From the NCBI GenBank assembly GCA_943737045.1, contig CALSFV010000114.1, forward strand, positions 124,001-188,000: a stretch of 64,000 nt of DNA. Reading direction: 5' to 3'. This DNA is from Parapristionchus giblindavisi. Taxonomy: Eukaryota > Nematoda > Chromadorea > Rhabditida > Diplogasteridae. Position numbers and translations under genes: made by a program. The notes under the pieces are model-generated. The model did no database searches, was not told where the DNA came from, and saw nothing but the letters and a program-made list of their open reading frames with translations. Of this stretch, positions 32,369-45,004 are shown piece after piece. Every line of letters starts with the position of its first letter. Position 1 is the first letter of the stretch.

Positions 32369-35300
32369 GATGTAAAATCTACAAGGTAATACAGTGAATT
32401 ATTGATTGACCGATACCGAATAAAGATGTTTACGTGTTGTTGTGATTTTAATCTTTGATCTTCTCTCAGTACTGTATCGTATTATGAAACTGTATTTGTG
32501 CTGAAGACGAATATAATGGACGTAATTATATAGTTACTGTTTCAGACCGAGTCTTTCGAAAAGTATGAGGTCCTTCACGCATCATATTGATTGATCAACA
32601 ACGACGTAAACTCGACAAGGTAATACAGTGAATTATTGATTGACCGATACCGAATAAAGATGTTTACGTGTTGTTGTGATTTCAATCTTTAATCTCTCAG
32701 TACTGTATCGTATTATGATACTGTGTTTTTGCTGAAGACGAATATAATGGATTTAATTATATAGTTATTATTTCAAACCGAGTCTTTCGACAAGTATGAG
32801 GTCCTTCACGCATCATATTGATTGATTAACAACGACGTAAACTCGACAAGGTAATACAGTGAATTATTGATTGACCGATACCGAATAAAGATGTTTACGT
32901 GTTGTTGTGATTTCAATCTTTAATCTCTCAGTACTGTATCGTATTATGATACTGTGTTTCTGCTGAAGACGAATATAATGGATTTAATTATATAGTTATT
33001 ATTTCAAACCGAGTCTTTCGACAAGTATGAGGTCCTTCACGCATCATATTGATTGATTAACAACGATGTAAAATCTACAAGGTAATACAGTGAATTATTG
33101 ATTGGCCGATACCGAATAAAGATGTTTACGTGTTGTTGTGATATAGTTATTATTTCAAACCGAGTCTTTCGACAAGTATGAGGTCCTTCACGCATCATAT
33201 TGATTGATTAACAACGATGTAAAATCTACAAGGTAATACAGTGAATTATTGATTGGCCGATACCGAATAAAGATGTTTACGTGTTGTTGTGATTTTAATC
33301 TTTGATCTTCTCTCAGTACTGTATCGTATTATGATACTGTATTTGTGCTGAAGAAGAATATAATGGATTTTATTATATAGTTACTGTTTCAGACCGAGTC
33401 TTTCGAAAAGTATGAGGTCCTTCACGCATCATATTGATTGATCAACAACGATGTAAACTCGACAAGGTAATAGAGTGAATTATTGATTGACGGATACCGA
33501 ATAAAGATGTTTACGTGTTGTTGTGATTTCAATCTTCAATCTCTCAGTACTGTATCGTATTATGATACTGTGTTTCTGCTGAAGACGAATATAATGGATT
33601 TAATTATATAGTTATTGTTTCAGACCGAGTCTTTCGACAAGTATGAGGTCCTTCACGCATCATATTGATTGATTAACAACGATGTAAAATCTACAAGGTA
33701 ATACAGTGAATTATTGATTGACCGATACCGAATAAAGATGTTTACGTGTTGTTGTGATTTTAATCTTTGATCTTCTCTCAGTACTGTATCGTATTATGAA
33801 ACTGTATTTGTGCTGAAGACGAATATAATGGACGTAATTATATAGTTACTGTTTCAGACCGAGTCTTTCGAAAAGTATGAGGTCCTTCACGCATCATATT
33901 GATTGATCAACAACGACGTAAACTCGACAAGCTAATACAGTGAATTATTGATTGACCGATACCGAATAAAGATGTTTACGTGTTGTTGTGATTTCAATCT
34001 TTAATCTCTCAGTACTGTATCGTATTATGATACTGTGTTTTTGCTGAAGACGAATATAATGGATTTAATTATATAGTTATTATTTCAAACCGAGTCTTTC
34101 GACAAGTATGAGGTCCTTCACGCATCATATTGATTGATTAACAACGATGTAAAATCTACAAGGTAATACAGTGAATTATTGATTGGCCGATACCGAATAA
34201 AGATGTTTACGTGTTGTTGTGATATAGTTATTATTTCAAACCGAGTCGACAAGTATGAGGTCCTTCACGCATCATATTGATTGATTAACAACGATGTAAA
34301 ATCTACAAGGTAATACAGTGAATTATTGATTGGCCGATACCGAATAAAGATGTTTACGTGTTGTTGTGATTTTAATCTTTGATCTTCTATCAGTACTGTA
34401 TCGTATTATGATACTGTATTTGTGCTGAAGAAGAATATAATGGATTTTATTATATAGTTACTGTTTCAGACCGAGTCTTTCGAAAAGTATGAGGTCCTTC
34501 ACGCATCATATTGATTGATCAACAACGATGTAAACTCGACAAGGTAATAGAGTGAATTATTGATTGACGGATACCGAATAAAGATGTTTACGTGTTGTTG
34601 TGATTTCAATCTTCAATCTCTCAGTACTGTATCGTATTATGATACTGTGTTTCTGCTGAAGACGAATATAATGGATTTAATTATATAGTTATTGTTTCAG
34701 ACCGAGTCTTTCGACAAGTATGAGGTCCTTCACGCATCATATTGATTGATTAACAACGATGTAAAATCTACAAGGTAATACAGTGAATTATTGATTGACC
34801 GATACCGAATAAAGATGTTTACGTGTTGTTGTGATTTTAATCTTTGATCTTCTCTCAGTACTGTATCGTATTATGAAACTGTATTTGTGCTGAAGACGAA
34901 TATAATGGACGTAATTATATAGTTACTGTTTCAGACCGAGTCTTTCGAAAAGTATGAGGTCCTTCACGCATCATATTGATTGATCAACAACGACGTAAAC
35001 TCGACAAGGTAATACAGTGAATTATTGATTGACCGATACCGAATAAAGATGTTTACGTGTTGTTGTGATTTCAATCTTTAATCTCTCAGTACTGTATCGT
35101 ATTATGATACTGTGGTTTTGCTGAAGACGAATATAATGGATTTAATTATATAGTTATTATTTCAAACCGAGTCTTTCGACAAGTATGAGGTCCTTCACGC
35201 ATCATATTGATTGATTAACAACGATGTAAAATCTACAAGGTAATACAGTGAATTATTGATTGGCCGATACCGAATAAAGATGTTTACGTGTTGTTGTGAT

Positions 35301-38300
35301 TTCAATCTTTAATCTCTCAGTACTGTATCGTATTATGATACTGTGTTTCTGCTGAAGACGAATATAATGGATTTAATTATATAGTTATTATTTCAAACCG
35401 AGTCTTTCGACAAGTATGAGGTCCTTCACGCATCATATTGATTGATTAACAACGATGTAAAATCTACAAGGTAATACAGTGAATTATTGATTGGCCGATA
35501 CCGAATAAAGATGTTTACGTGTTGTTGTGATTTTAATCTTTGATCTTCTCTCAGTACTGTATCGTATTATGATACTGTATTTGTGCTGAAAAAGAATATA
35601 ATGGATTTTATTATATAGTTACTGTTTCAGACCGAGTCTTTCGAAAAGTATGAGGTCCTTCACGCATCATATTGATTGATTAACAACGATGTAAAATCTA
35701 CAAGGTAATACAGTGAATTATTGATTGACCGATACCGAATAAAGATGTTTACGTGTTGTTGTGATTTTAATCTTTGATCTTCTCTCAGTACTGTATCGTA
35801 TTATGATACTGTATTTGTGCTGAAGAAGAATATAATGGATTTTATTATATAGTTACTGTTTCAGACCGAGTCTTTCGAAAAGTATGAGGTCCTTCACGCA
35901 TCATATTGATTGATCAACAACGATGTAAACTCGACAAGGTAATAGAGTGAATTATTGATTGACGGATACCGAATAAAGATGTTTACGTGTTGTTGTGATT
36001 TCAATCTTCAATCTCTCAGTACTGTATCGTATTATGATACTGTGTTTCTGCTGAAGACGAATATAATGGATTTAATTATATAGTTATTGTTTCAGACCGA
36101 GTCTTTCGACAAGTATGAGGTCCTTCACGCATCATATTGATTGATTAACAACGATGTAAAATCTACAAGGTAATACAGTGAATTATTGATTGACCGATAC
36201 CGAATAAAGATGTTTACGTGTTGTTGTGATTTTAATCTTTGATCTTCTCTCAGTACTGTATCGTATTATGAAACTGTATTTGTGCTGAAGACGAATATAA
36301 TGGACGTAATTATATAGTTACTGTTTCAGACCGAGTCTTTCGAAAAGTATGAGGTCCTTCACGCATCATATTGATTGATCAACAACGACGTAAACTCGAC
36401 AAGGTAATACAGTGAATTATTGATTGACCGATACCGAATAAAGATGTTTACGTGTTGTTGTGATTTCAATCTTTAATCTCTCAGTACTGTATCGTATTAT
36501 GATACTGTGTTTTTGCTGAAGACGAATATAATGGATTTAATTATATAGTTATTATTTCAAACCGAGTCTTTCGACAAGTATGAGGTCCTTCACGCATCAT
36601 ATTGATTGATTAACAACGATGTAAAATCTACAAGGTAATACAGTGAATTATTGATTGGCCGATACCGAATAAAGATGTTTACGTGTTGTTGTGATTTCAA
36701 TCTTTAATCTCTCAGTACTGTATCGTATTATGATACTGTGTTTCTGCTGAAGACGAATATAATGGATTTAATTATATAGTTATTATTTCAAACCGAGTCT
36801 TTCGACAAGTATGAGGTCCTTCACGCATCATATTGATTGATTAACAACGATGTAAAATCTACAAGGTAATACAGTGAATTATTGATTGGCCGATACCGAA
36901 TAAAGATGTTTACGTGTTGTTGTGATTTTAATCTTTGATCTTCTCTCAGTACTGTATCGTATTATGATACTGTATTTGTGCTGAAAAAGAATATAATGGA
37001 TTTTATTATATAGTTACTGTTTCAGACCGAGTCTTTCGAAAAGTATGAGGTCCTTCACGCATCATATTGATTGATCAACAACGATGTAAACTCGACAAGG
37101 TAATAGAGTGAATTATTGATTGACGGATACCGAATAAAGATGTTTACGTGTTGTTGTGATTTCAATCTTTGATCTCTCAGTACTGTATCGTATTATGATA
37201 CTGTGTTTCTGCTGAAGACGAATATAATGGATTTAATTATATAGTTACTGTTTCAGACCGAGTCTTTCGAAAAGTATGAGGTCCTTCACGCATCATATTG
37301 ATTAATCAACAACGATGTAAACTCGACAAGGTAATACAGTGAATTATTGATTGACGGATACCGAATAAAGATGTTTACGTGTTGTTGTGATTTCAATCTT
37401 TAATCTCTCAGTACTGTTTCGTATTATGATACTGTATTTATGCTGAAGACGAATATAATGGATTTTATTATATAGTTACTGTTTCAGACCGAGTCTTTCG
37501 AAAAGTATGAGGTCCTTCACGCATCATATTGATTGATCAACAACGACGTAAACTCGACAAGGTAATACAGTGAATTATTGATTGACCGATACCGAATAAA
37601 GATGTTTACGTGTTGTTGTGATTTCAATCTTCAATCTCTCAGTACTGTATCGTATTATGATACTGTGTTTCTGCTGAAGACGAATATAATGGATTTAATT
37701 ATATAATTATTGTTTCAGACCGAGTCTTTCGACAAGTATGAGGTCCTTCACGCATCATATTGATTGATTAACAACGATGTAAAATCTACAAGGTAATACA
37801 GTGAATTATTGATTGACCGATACCGAATAAAGATGTTTACGTGTTGTTGTGATTTTAATCTTTGATCTTCTCTCAGTACTGTATCGTATTATGATACTGT
37901 ATTTGTGCTGAAGAAGAATATAATGGATTTTATTATATAGTTACTGTTTCAGACCGAGTCTTTCGAAAAGTATGAGGTCCTTCACGCATCATATTGATTG
38001 ATCAACAACGACGTAAACTCGACAAGGTAATACAGTGAATTATTGATTGACCGATACCGAATAAAGATGTTTACGTGTTGTTGTGATTTCAATCTTCAAT
38101 CTCTCAGTACTGTATCGTATTATGATACTGTGTTTCTGCTGAAGACGAATATAATGGATTTAATTATATAATTATTGTTTCAGACCGAGTCTTTCGACAA
38201 GTATGAGGTCCTTCACGCATCATATTGATTGATTAACAACGATGTAAAATCTACAAGGTAATACAGTGAATTATTGATTGGCCGATACCGAATAAAGATG

Positions 38301-40667
38301 TTTACGTGTTGTTGTGATTTCAATCTTTAATCTCTCAGTACTGTATCGTATTATGATACTGTGTTTCTGCTGAAGACGAATATAATGGATTTAATTATAT
38401 AGTTATTATTTCAAACCGAGTCTTTCGACAAGTATGAGGTCCTTCACGCATCATATTGATTGATTAACAACGATGTAAAATCTACAAGGTAATACAGTGA
38501 ATTATTGATTGGCCGATACCGAATAAAGATGTTTACGTGTTGTTGTGATTTTAATCTTTGATCTTCTCTCAGTACTGTATCGTATTATGATACTGTATTT
38601 GTGCTGAAAAAGAATATAATGGATTTTATTATATAGTTACTGTTTCAGACCGAGTCTTTCGAAAAGTATGAGGTCCTTCACGCATCATATTGATTGATCA
38701 ACAACGATGTAAACTCGACAAGGTAATAGAGTGAATTATTGATTGACGGATACCGAATAAAGATGTTTACGTGTTGTTGTGATTTCAATCTTTGATCTCT
38801 CAGTACTGTATCGTATTATGATACTGTGTTTCTGCTGAAGACGAATATAATGGATTTAATTATATAGTTACTGTTTCAGACCGAGTCTTTCGAAAAGTAT
38901 GAGGTCCTTCACGCATCATATTGATTAATCAACAACGATGTAAACTCGACAAGGTAATACAGTGAATTATTGATTGACGGATACCGAATAAAGATGTTTA
39001 CGTGTTGTTGTGATTTCAATCTTTAATCTCTCAGTACTGTTTCGTATTATGATACTGTATTTATGCTGAAGACGAATATAATGGATTTTATTATATAGTT
39101 ACTGTTTCAGACCGAGTCTTTCGAAAAGTATGAGGTCCTTCACGCATCATATTGATTGATCAACAACGACGTAAACTCGACAAGGTAATACAGTGAATTA
39201 TTGATTGACCGATACCGAATAAAGATGTTTACGTGTTGTTGTGATTTCAATCTTCAATCTCTCAGTACTGTATCGTATTATGATACTGTGTTTCTGCTGA
39301 AGACGAATATAATGGATTTAATTATATAATTATTGTTTCAGACCGAGTCTTTCGACAAGTATGAGGTCCTTCACGCATCATATTGATTGATTAACAACGA
39401 TGTAAAATCTACAAGGTAATACAGTGAATTATTGATTGACCGATACCGAATAAAGATGTTTACGTGTTGTTGTGATTTTAATCTTTGATCTTCTCTCAGT
39501 ACTGTATCGTATTATGATACTGTATTTGTGCTGAAGAAGAATATAATGGATTTTATTATATAGTTACTGTTTCAGACCGAGTCTTTCGAAAAGTATGAGG
39601 TCCTTCACGCATCATATTGATTGATCAACAACGATGTAAACTCGACAAGGTAATAGAGTGAATTATTGATTGACGGATACCGAATAAAGATGTTTACGTG
39701 TTGTTGTGATTTCAATCTTTGATCTCTCAGTACTGTATCGTATTATGATACTGTGTTTCTGCTGAAGACGAATATAATGGATTTAATTATATAGTTACTG
39801 TTTCAGACCGAGTCTTTCGAAAAGTATGAGGTCCTTTACGCATCATATTGATTGATCAACAACGATGTAAACTCGACAAGGTAATACAGTGAATTATTGA
39901 TTGACCGATACCGAATAAAGATGTTTACGTGTTGTTGTGATTTTAATCTTTGATCTTCTCTCAGTACTGTATCGTATTATGATACTGTATTTGTGCTGAA
40001 GATGAATATAATGGATTTAATTATATTGTTATTTTTTCAGACCGAGTCTTTCGACAAGTATGAGATCCTTCACGCATCATATTGATTGATTAACAACGAT
40101 GTAAAATCTACAAGGTAATACAGTGAATTATTGATTGACCGATACCGAATAAAGATGTTTACGTGTTGTTGTGATTTTAATCTTTGATCTTCTCTCAGTA
40201 CTGTATCGTATTATGATACTGTATTTGTGCTGAAGATGAATATAATGGATTTAATTATATAGTTATTGTTTCAGACCGAGTCTTTCGACAAGTATGAGGT
40301 CCTTTACGCATCATATTGATTGATCAACAGCGATGTAAACTCGACAAGGTAATAGAGTGAATTATTGATTGACGGATACCGAATAAAGATGTTTACGTGT
40401 TGTTGTGATTTCAATCTTTAACCTCTCAGTACTGTATCGTATTATGATACTGTGTTTCTGCTGAAGACGAATATAATGGATTTAATTATATAGTTATTAT
40501 TTCAAACCGAGTCTTTCGACAAGTATGAGGTCCTTCACGCATCATATTGATTGATTAACAACGATGTAAAATCTACAAGGTAATACAGTGAATTATTGAT
40601 TGACCGATACCGAATAAAGATGTTTACGTGTTGTTGTGATTTTAATCTTTGATCTTCTCTCAGTACT
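32363..40667 (+). repeat. Satellite array A (231-234 bp monomers)
   Basis: Head-to-tail monomers are marked by GAGTCTTTCGA(A/C)AAGTATG; distances between markers at 32551, 32782 and 33013 are 231 bp. Two subtypes mix. One has TTTCAGACCGAG, CGAAAAG and GTAAACTCGACAAG. The other has TTTCAAACCGAG, CGACAAG and GTAAAATCTACAAG. A second length variant (TTGATCTTCTCTCAG instead of TAATCTCTCAG) adds 3 bp. Higher-order structure: a rare ATTAATCAAC variant at 37301 recurs at 38924, about 1623 bp on (seven monomers). Two copies have lost ~80 bp, at 33141 and 34222. The array is interrupted by the LINE at 40668. Confidence 0.97.
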
Positions 40668-40758
40668 CTCACTCGCCTCTCTACTCTCACGGGGAGAGGT
40701 GACCTCTTGTCTCTCTCTCCCGTCAATCAATATTTGATTGTTTTCTTGATCTCATACA

Positions 40759-41583
40759 ATGGCCAATCGCAAAGGTCTTCGTCGCGTTTCTGATTCCCCT
40801 TCCTCTACCTCTCCCTCATCATCTCCTCCTAATAAGAAGGGACGTCCGTCTATCAAAGACGCGGTAGTCAAGGCTATCGAGTTTTCGACGATGGACTGCC
40901 CTCCTTCCATTCCTCCTCCACTATGGTCTTCTATGACTTCCTTAATCTCTATTCTTGCCTCCTTTGTAGAGGAACTTCAAGAGGCTCGTCAATCGTATGA
41001 GTCTCAGTTCCCTCCACCATCCTCATCATCTATTCCATCTAATCCTCCTTCATCCCTATCTCATTCTCAATCTGTTGTACCTACTCAGTCTATGGAGGAC
41101 CACCTCCGCTCTCGTTCTTTAGTCGTATACGGTATGGACGAGCCATCCAACGACCTCTCACCATCTGAGAAGGTCGAGAGTGATCGATCGGAGATCTCCT
41201 CCCTTCTTGATGCACTCTCTGTTGAGGCCACGCCCATATCAGTGTACAGAATGGGTCGACCATCTGGAAGACCCAGACTAATCAAGGTTGTCCTTCCGGC
41301 CAGATCCTTCTTGCTCACGGCACTGAAGAATGGACGTGTTCTTCGAACACACAACCAATTCCAAAAGGTGTTCATTCGACGTAGTCTGAGTGCAGAGGAT
41401 AGGGCCAAACAGGCTGAACTCAGGCAAGTTGTACGAGAGTTCAGGAAGAGTGATCCCTCCTCGCCTTTTGTCGTCTACAAGGGCGAGATCTGGCATAAAG
41501 AGGATATCAAATCTGGTAAGAGGATCAATCTTCCGCCCTCTCTTTCCTCATCTTCTCCTTCATCTCCTATTCAATCAAACTAG
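40759..41583 (+). CDS. LINE ORF1 protein, RRM-like nucleic-acid-binding
   Basis: A 274-residue protein starting at ATG 40759, about 90 bp inside the element. The N-terminus is Ser/Pro-rich and basic (PNKKGRPSIKDAV, residues ~23-36). A Ser/Pro linker follows (~85-110). From ~118 on comes an RRM-like block: RSLVVYGMDE, VYRMGRPSGRPRLIKVVLPA, then VFIRRSLSAEDRAKQAELRQ. This arrangement is usual for ORF1 of CR1-like LINEs, which coats the RNA in the RNP. No zinc knuckle is visible. The frame is uninterrupted. A 26-nt gap separates its stop from the open frame of ORF2. Confidence 0.85.
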   Translation: MANRKGLRRVSDSPSSTSPSSSPPNKKGRPSIKDAVVKAIEFSTMDCPPSIPPPLWSSMTSLISILASFVEELQEARQSYESQFPPPSSSSIPSNPPSSLSHSQSVVPTQSMEDHLRSRSLVVYGMDEPSNDLSPSEKVESDRSEISSLLDALSVEATPISVYRMGRPSGRPRLIKVVLPARSFLLTALKNGRVLRTHNQFQKVFIRRSLSAEDRAKQAELRQVVREFRKSDPSSPFVVYKGEIWHKEDIKSGKRINLPPSLSSSSPSSPIQSN

Positions 41584-41609
41584 GTAGTCTAGGTTTCCTC
41601 CCTCATTCC

Positions 41610-43852
41610 TTGCCTTATGTTAATCCATTTCGTTTATCATCGTCTTCTGTCCATGCTCCCTCTCCCTCTCCCTCTGCCTCTCCCTCTCCCTCTCCCTCTC
41701 CCTCTCCCTCTCCCTCTCCCTCTCCCTCTCCCTCTCCCTCTACCTCTCCCTCTGCTGATTCCACCTCTCTATCGTGTATTCTATTCAATTCCCGCTCCTT
41801 AGTCAATAAACTCCCTGATCTACATTGTCTATTATCTGTATCTAAACCTGATATCGTATTTGTAACTGAGTCCTGGCTCTCTACGCGGATTGGTGACTCT
41901 GAACTGATTTTGGATTACCCTTATCGAGTCTTTCGTTGTGATAGAGCGAGAAGGGGTGGTGGAGTATGTATTATCATACGAGACCATCTCTATGCAACTC
42001 TTATTCCCACTAGTACCACATCATCTTCTGATATAATTGCAATCGATATTGTTTCTCCTCTGTCTCTCACAACAATTCGTATAGTATTAGTCTACCGCCC
42101 TCCAAATACCACTTCCCAGTCTAATTCAGATCTGTTTGATAGTCTATCTTCCCTTCTATCGATCGATAATCCTATTGTACTGTTAGGTGATTTCAACTTC
42201 CACATTGATTGGTCTACTTCGTCTCCTTCTGGCAATGGTCAAGCATCATCTCTTATTGATTTATGCGAAGCTCTTAACCTTTCACAATACGTTCCATTCC
42301 CTACTCTTGCTCAGAACTATTTAGACCTCATTTTATCTTCTGATGAAATCATAACTAAGTGTTGTTTATCTCCTCCCTTTGGATCCTCTGACCACTCAAG
42401 TGTTATTTTCTCTATCTCATTTCCCTTCCTCCCCTCAATCAATGTTCCAACTTTTAACTATCGTAAGACAAACTTTGATTTCTTAGACAATGCATTTTTC
42501 CTTTCCGATTGGGACTCAATACTTAATGATTTTACATCTATTGATGACTTGTATGCTAAATTTACCTCTCATGTTTTGTCTCTTCTACCCAAGTATGTTC
42601 CCATTTGCAAGGCACCTCTTCCCTTCGATCAATACCCATCACACATTCGATCTTTGATCTCACATAAACGTGCTTTATTCAATAAGATCCATCTTCATCC
42701 TGTTCGTCCATTGTATCACACTGTTTGCGCACGCCTTCAGCTAGAGATAAGGAAGTTTGTTAGAAATCGTGAAAATAAAATACTTTCTAAACTACATGGC
42801 AAAGGATTTTATAACTACCTTAGCTCTCGTCTGAAAGGAAAGACCAAAATAGGCTGTATACGTGATTCTTCTGGAAATCCTCTTTTATCTATTGATTCTA
42901 AGGTCAATGCATTGGCTGACTACTTTCAGACAATGTATACCACTGATGATATTACCCTCCCTCCACTATCTTCATCAATCTCTCAGTCTTTATCTATTCC
43001 TACTATTATGCCCATGGATGTTTGTTATCTCCTTAAACGTGTCAGCTCTTCCTGTTCTTTGCCCTCCGATTGCATTCCTTCTATCATCTATAAGAATTGT
43101 TCCTCGTCTCTGGCATATCCTCTTTCCGTTATATTCAATTTCTCTATCGCCTTAGGGCAGGTTCCCTCAGTGTGGAAAATCGCCACAATTGTTCCAATAC
43201 CCAAGATACCTTCGCCTTCTAATGTCTCTCATTTTCGACCCATTTCGCTCACTCCAATTGCATGTAAGGTTTTGGAACGTTTCCTTAAACCGCGTATCTT
43301 GAAATGGTGTAATATCCATTCTATCATCCCCATGGAACAATATGGTTTTATGTCTGGACGATCTACCGTATCTCAACTTTTACATTGCACTCAATCGTGG
43401 CGTGAATCCATTGATCGTGATCTCTGTACAGATGTTATATATATTGATCTTGCTAAGGCTTTTGATTCCGTTTCTCACTCAAAACTCCTATTCAAGTTGG
43501 AGTCTGTCGGAATCAGACGTAATCTGTTGACATGGTTTAATTCATTTTTAGCTAATAGAAGTTTTAGAGTACGTCTCGATAACTCCCTCTCCTCCGAGAG
43601 GGAGGTTACATCAGGAGTTCCTCAAGGTACAGTTTTAGGGCCATTGCTATTTTTAATCTATCTTTCGGAACTACCCAGGGTTATAGACACTCTTCCTTTA
43701 GTGGGCATTCGTCTTTTTGCTGATGACATCAAACTGTTTTCTACTTATAGTCACACACAACCTATGACTTCTCATCTCCAACTTTCGCAAGGGATTTCAT
43801 CTGTATTAGATTACTGCAAAAAATGGCAGTTAACAGTTGCTCAAAAAAAAAT
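41610..43852 (+). pseudogene. LINE ORF2, part 1: endonuclease and reverse transcriptase up to a frameshift
   Basis: The N-terminus has a long Pro-Ser tract from a CTCCCT hexamer repeat (~41655-41760). The AP-type endonuclease follows: ILFNSRSL, FVTESWLS, VYRPP, LLGDFNFHIDW, SSDHSSV. The reverse transcriptase shows FRPISLTPIACKVLERF, EQYGFMSGRST, VIYIDLAKAFDSVSH, SGVPQGTVLGPLLF and the catalytic RLFADDIKLF. The frame then breaks in a run of nine A (43843-43851), where eight would continue into CTVLYIGKNN. The open frame has no ATG before the endonuclease (the nearest start-like codon is TTG at 41610), so the initiation mode is unclear. All catalytic motifs are present, but the copy is dead because of the frameshift and the insertion downstream. 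Confidence 0.92.
41655..41760. repeat. (CTCCCT)n hexamer repeat inside LINE ORF2
   Basis: About 15 CTCCCT units encode alternating Pro and Ser in ORF2. A Leu-Pro frame starting at ATG 41617 overlaps it. Confidence 0.95.
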
Positions 43853-44239
43853 GCACTGTACTATATATAGGCAAAAATAACCCATCTCTTCCTTACTCCA
43901 TTCATTCTCATCTTCTACCTTCTTCTCAGTCTATTCGTGACCTTGGAGTATTTCTTGATCCTCTCCTCAATTTCTCATCACACATTTCTATTATCTCTAA
44001 GAAAGCTACTTCATTAGTATATTTGCTATTCCGTTCTATCTCTTGTACCAAACCCGATGTTTATATTCATGCTTTTAAATGTTACATTCTTCCCATAGTT
44101 GAATATGCTTCCCCTGTGTGGTCCCCATCGTCCAAAGGTCTTGTTCGTAAATTAGAAAATATATCACATCTTTTTACTCGTCTTCTATTTTACCGCTGTA
44201 ATCGTATTGTTGGTTTCCCTCGTTTCCCTCCCTCATACC
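43837..44239 (+). pseudogene. LINE ORF2, part 2: post-RT region up to the nested insertion
   Basis: It is in the +1 frame after the A-run. It contains CTVLYIGKNN, SIRDLGVFLDPLLNFSSHI and ILPIVEYASPVWSP, typical of the thumb/connection region that follows the RT core in CR1/Jockey-type ORF2. It stops at FPRFPPSY, where the 8-bp-TSD transposon enters at 44240. Confidence 0.92.
44232..44239. repeat. Left 8-bp target-site duplication (CTCATACC)
   Basis: It is repeated at 48004-48011. Removing 44240-48011 joins PPSY to PARLSLYSLPSLYHRR in frame, which confirms the boundaries. Confidence 0.97.
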
Positions 44240-45004
44240 TAGGGGCCGCAAGCTCCGCCCACTTTGTGTGCACCCAAAATCGGCGAAAAAACGAGATGAG
44301 TAAAGCACAAGCTCAATTCTAAACGTCATGACTTGTGTTTGGGCTCATTTTGTAGCTATCAATGAGCTCTATTAAATGAACCCCGGCCGAGAGTGGTGTG
44401 TTGAGCTTAATTAGGTCAAAATCGCAAAACAAAATCACGAAAGTGCGATTTCGTGTTGTTCTAGCTATCACAGCATGCTCGGCCGAGTCTAATTCGATTT
44501 CAGTACCCATAAAAGTAACAACTAGGCAAAATTCAAACTAAATATCTCAACCCATGAATTGTGCTTTGCTTTTGAATAAATGTTACATCGTTTCAAAAAA
44601 TAAATCGTTCCGAACCCTACATGCTTTCATATTCTACATAGTGTGCCTTACCTTTTCCCGGTCACGAATTTTACGGCTACAGTCGTTTTTGAGTAAATCG
44701 TTATATTTTTATATTTAAAGTTTTTTATGTATGTAATATCATCAAACAAATGGTCTATTCTATTGCCTTTATATCGCTCCTCTCATTTTGCTCAGTTGCC
44801 GCCATATACTCGTCGTATTTCTCTTTGAATTGGCGAAGTACACTTACTTTGCTCGAATTGCACCGTTCGACTTAGATTCTCTTCTTAATACGGTTCTTTC
44901 TTCACTTTTCTGTCAGCATTGTGTGCCTCGCGTTCTCCACTTTCATTTCCGGTTCGCATTTGATTGCTTTGCGTTGATTCTACCTGTGTACTTCTAGGAC
45001 CTGC
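44240..45004. other. 5' noncoding region of the 8-bp-TSD transposon
   Basis: No gene. It contains CTCCGCCCAC near the TIR, imperfect inverted words around GAGCTCAT/ATGAGCTC (44343-44366) and AT-rich DNA. It presumably holds the promoter of the gene starting at 45005. Confidence 0.5.

Noticed and set aside
41615..41806. Glu-Gly and Leu-Pro frames overlapping the LINE ORF2 start
   Set aside because: Both are other-frame readings of the CTCCCT hexamer repeat. The Pro-Ser frame is the one continuous with the endonuclease.
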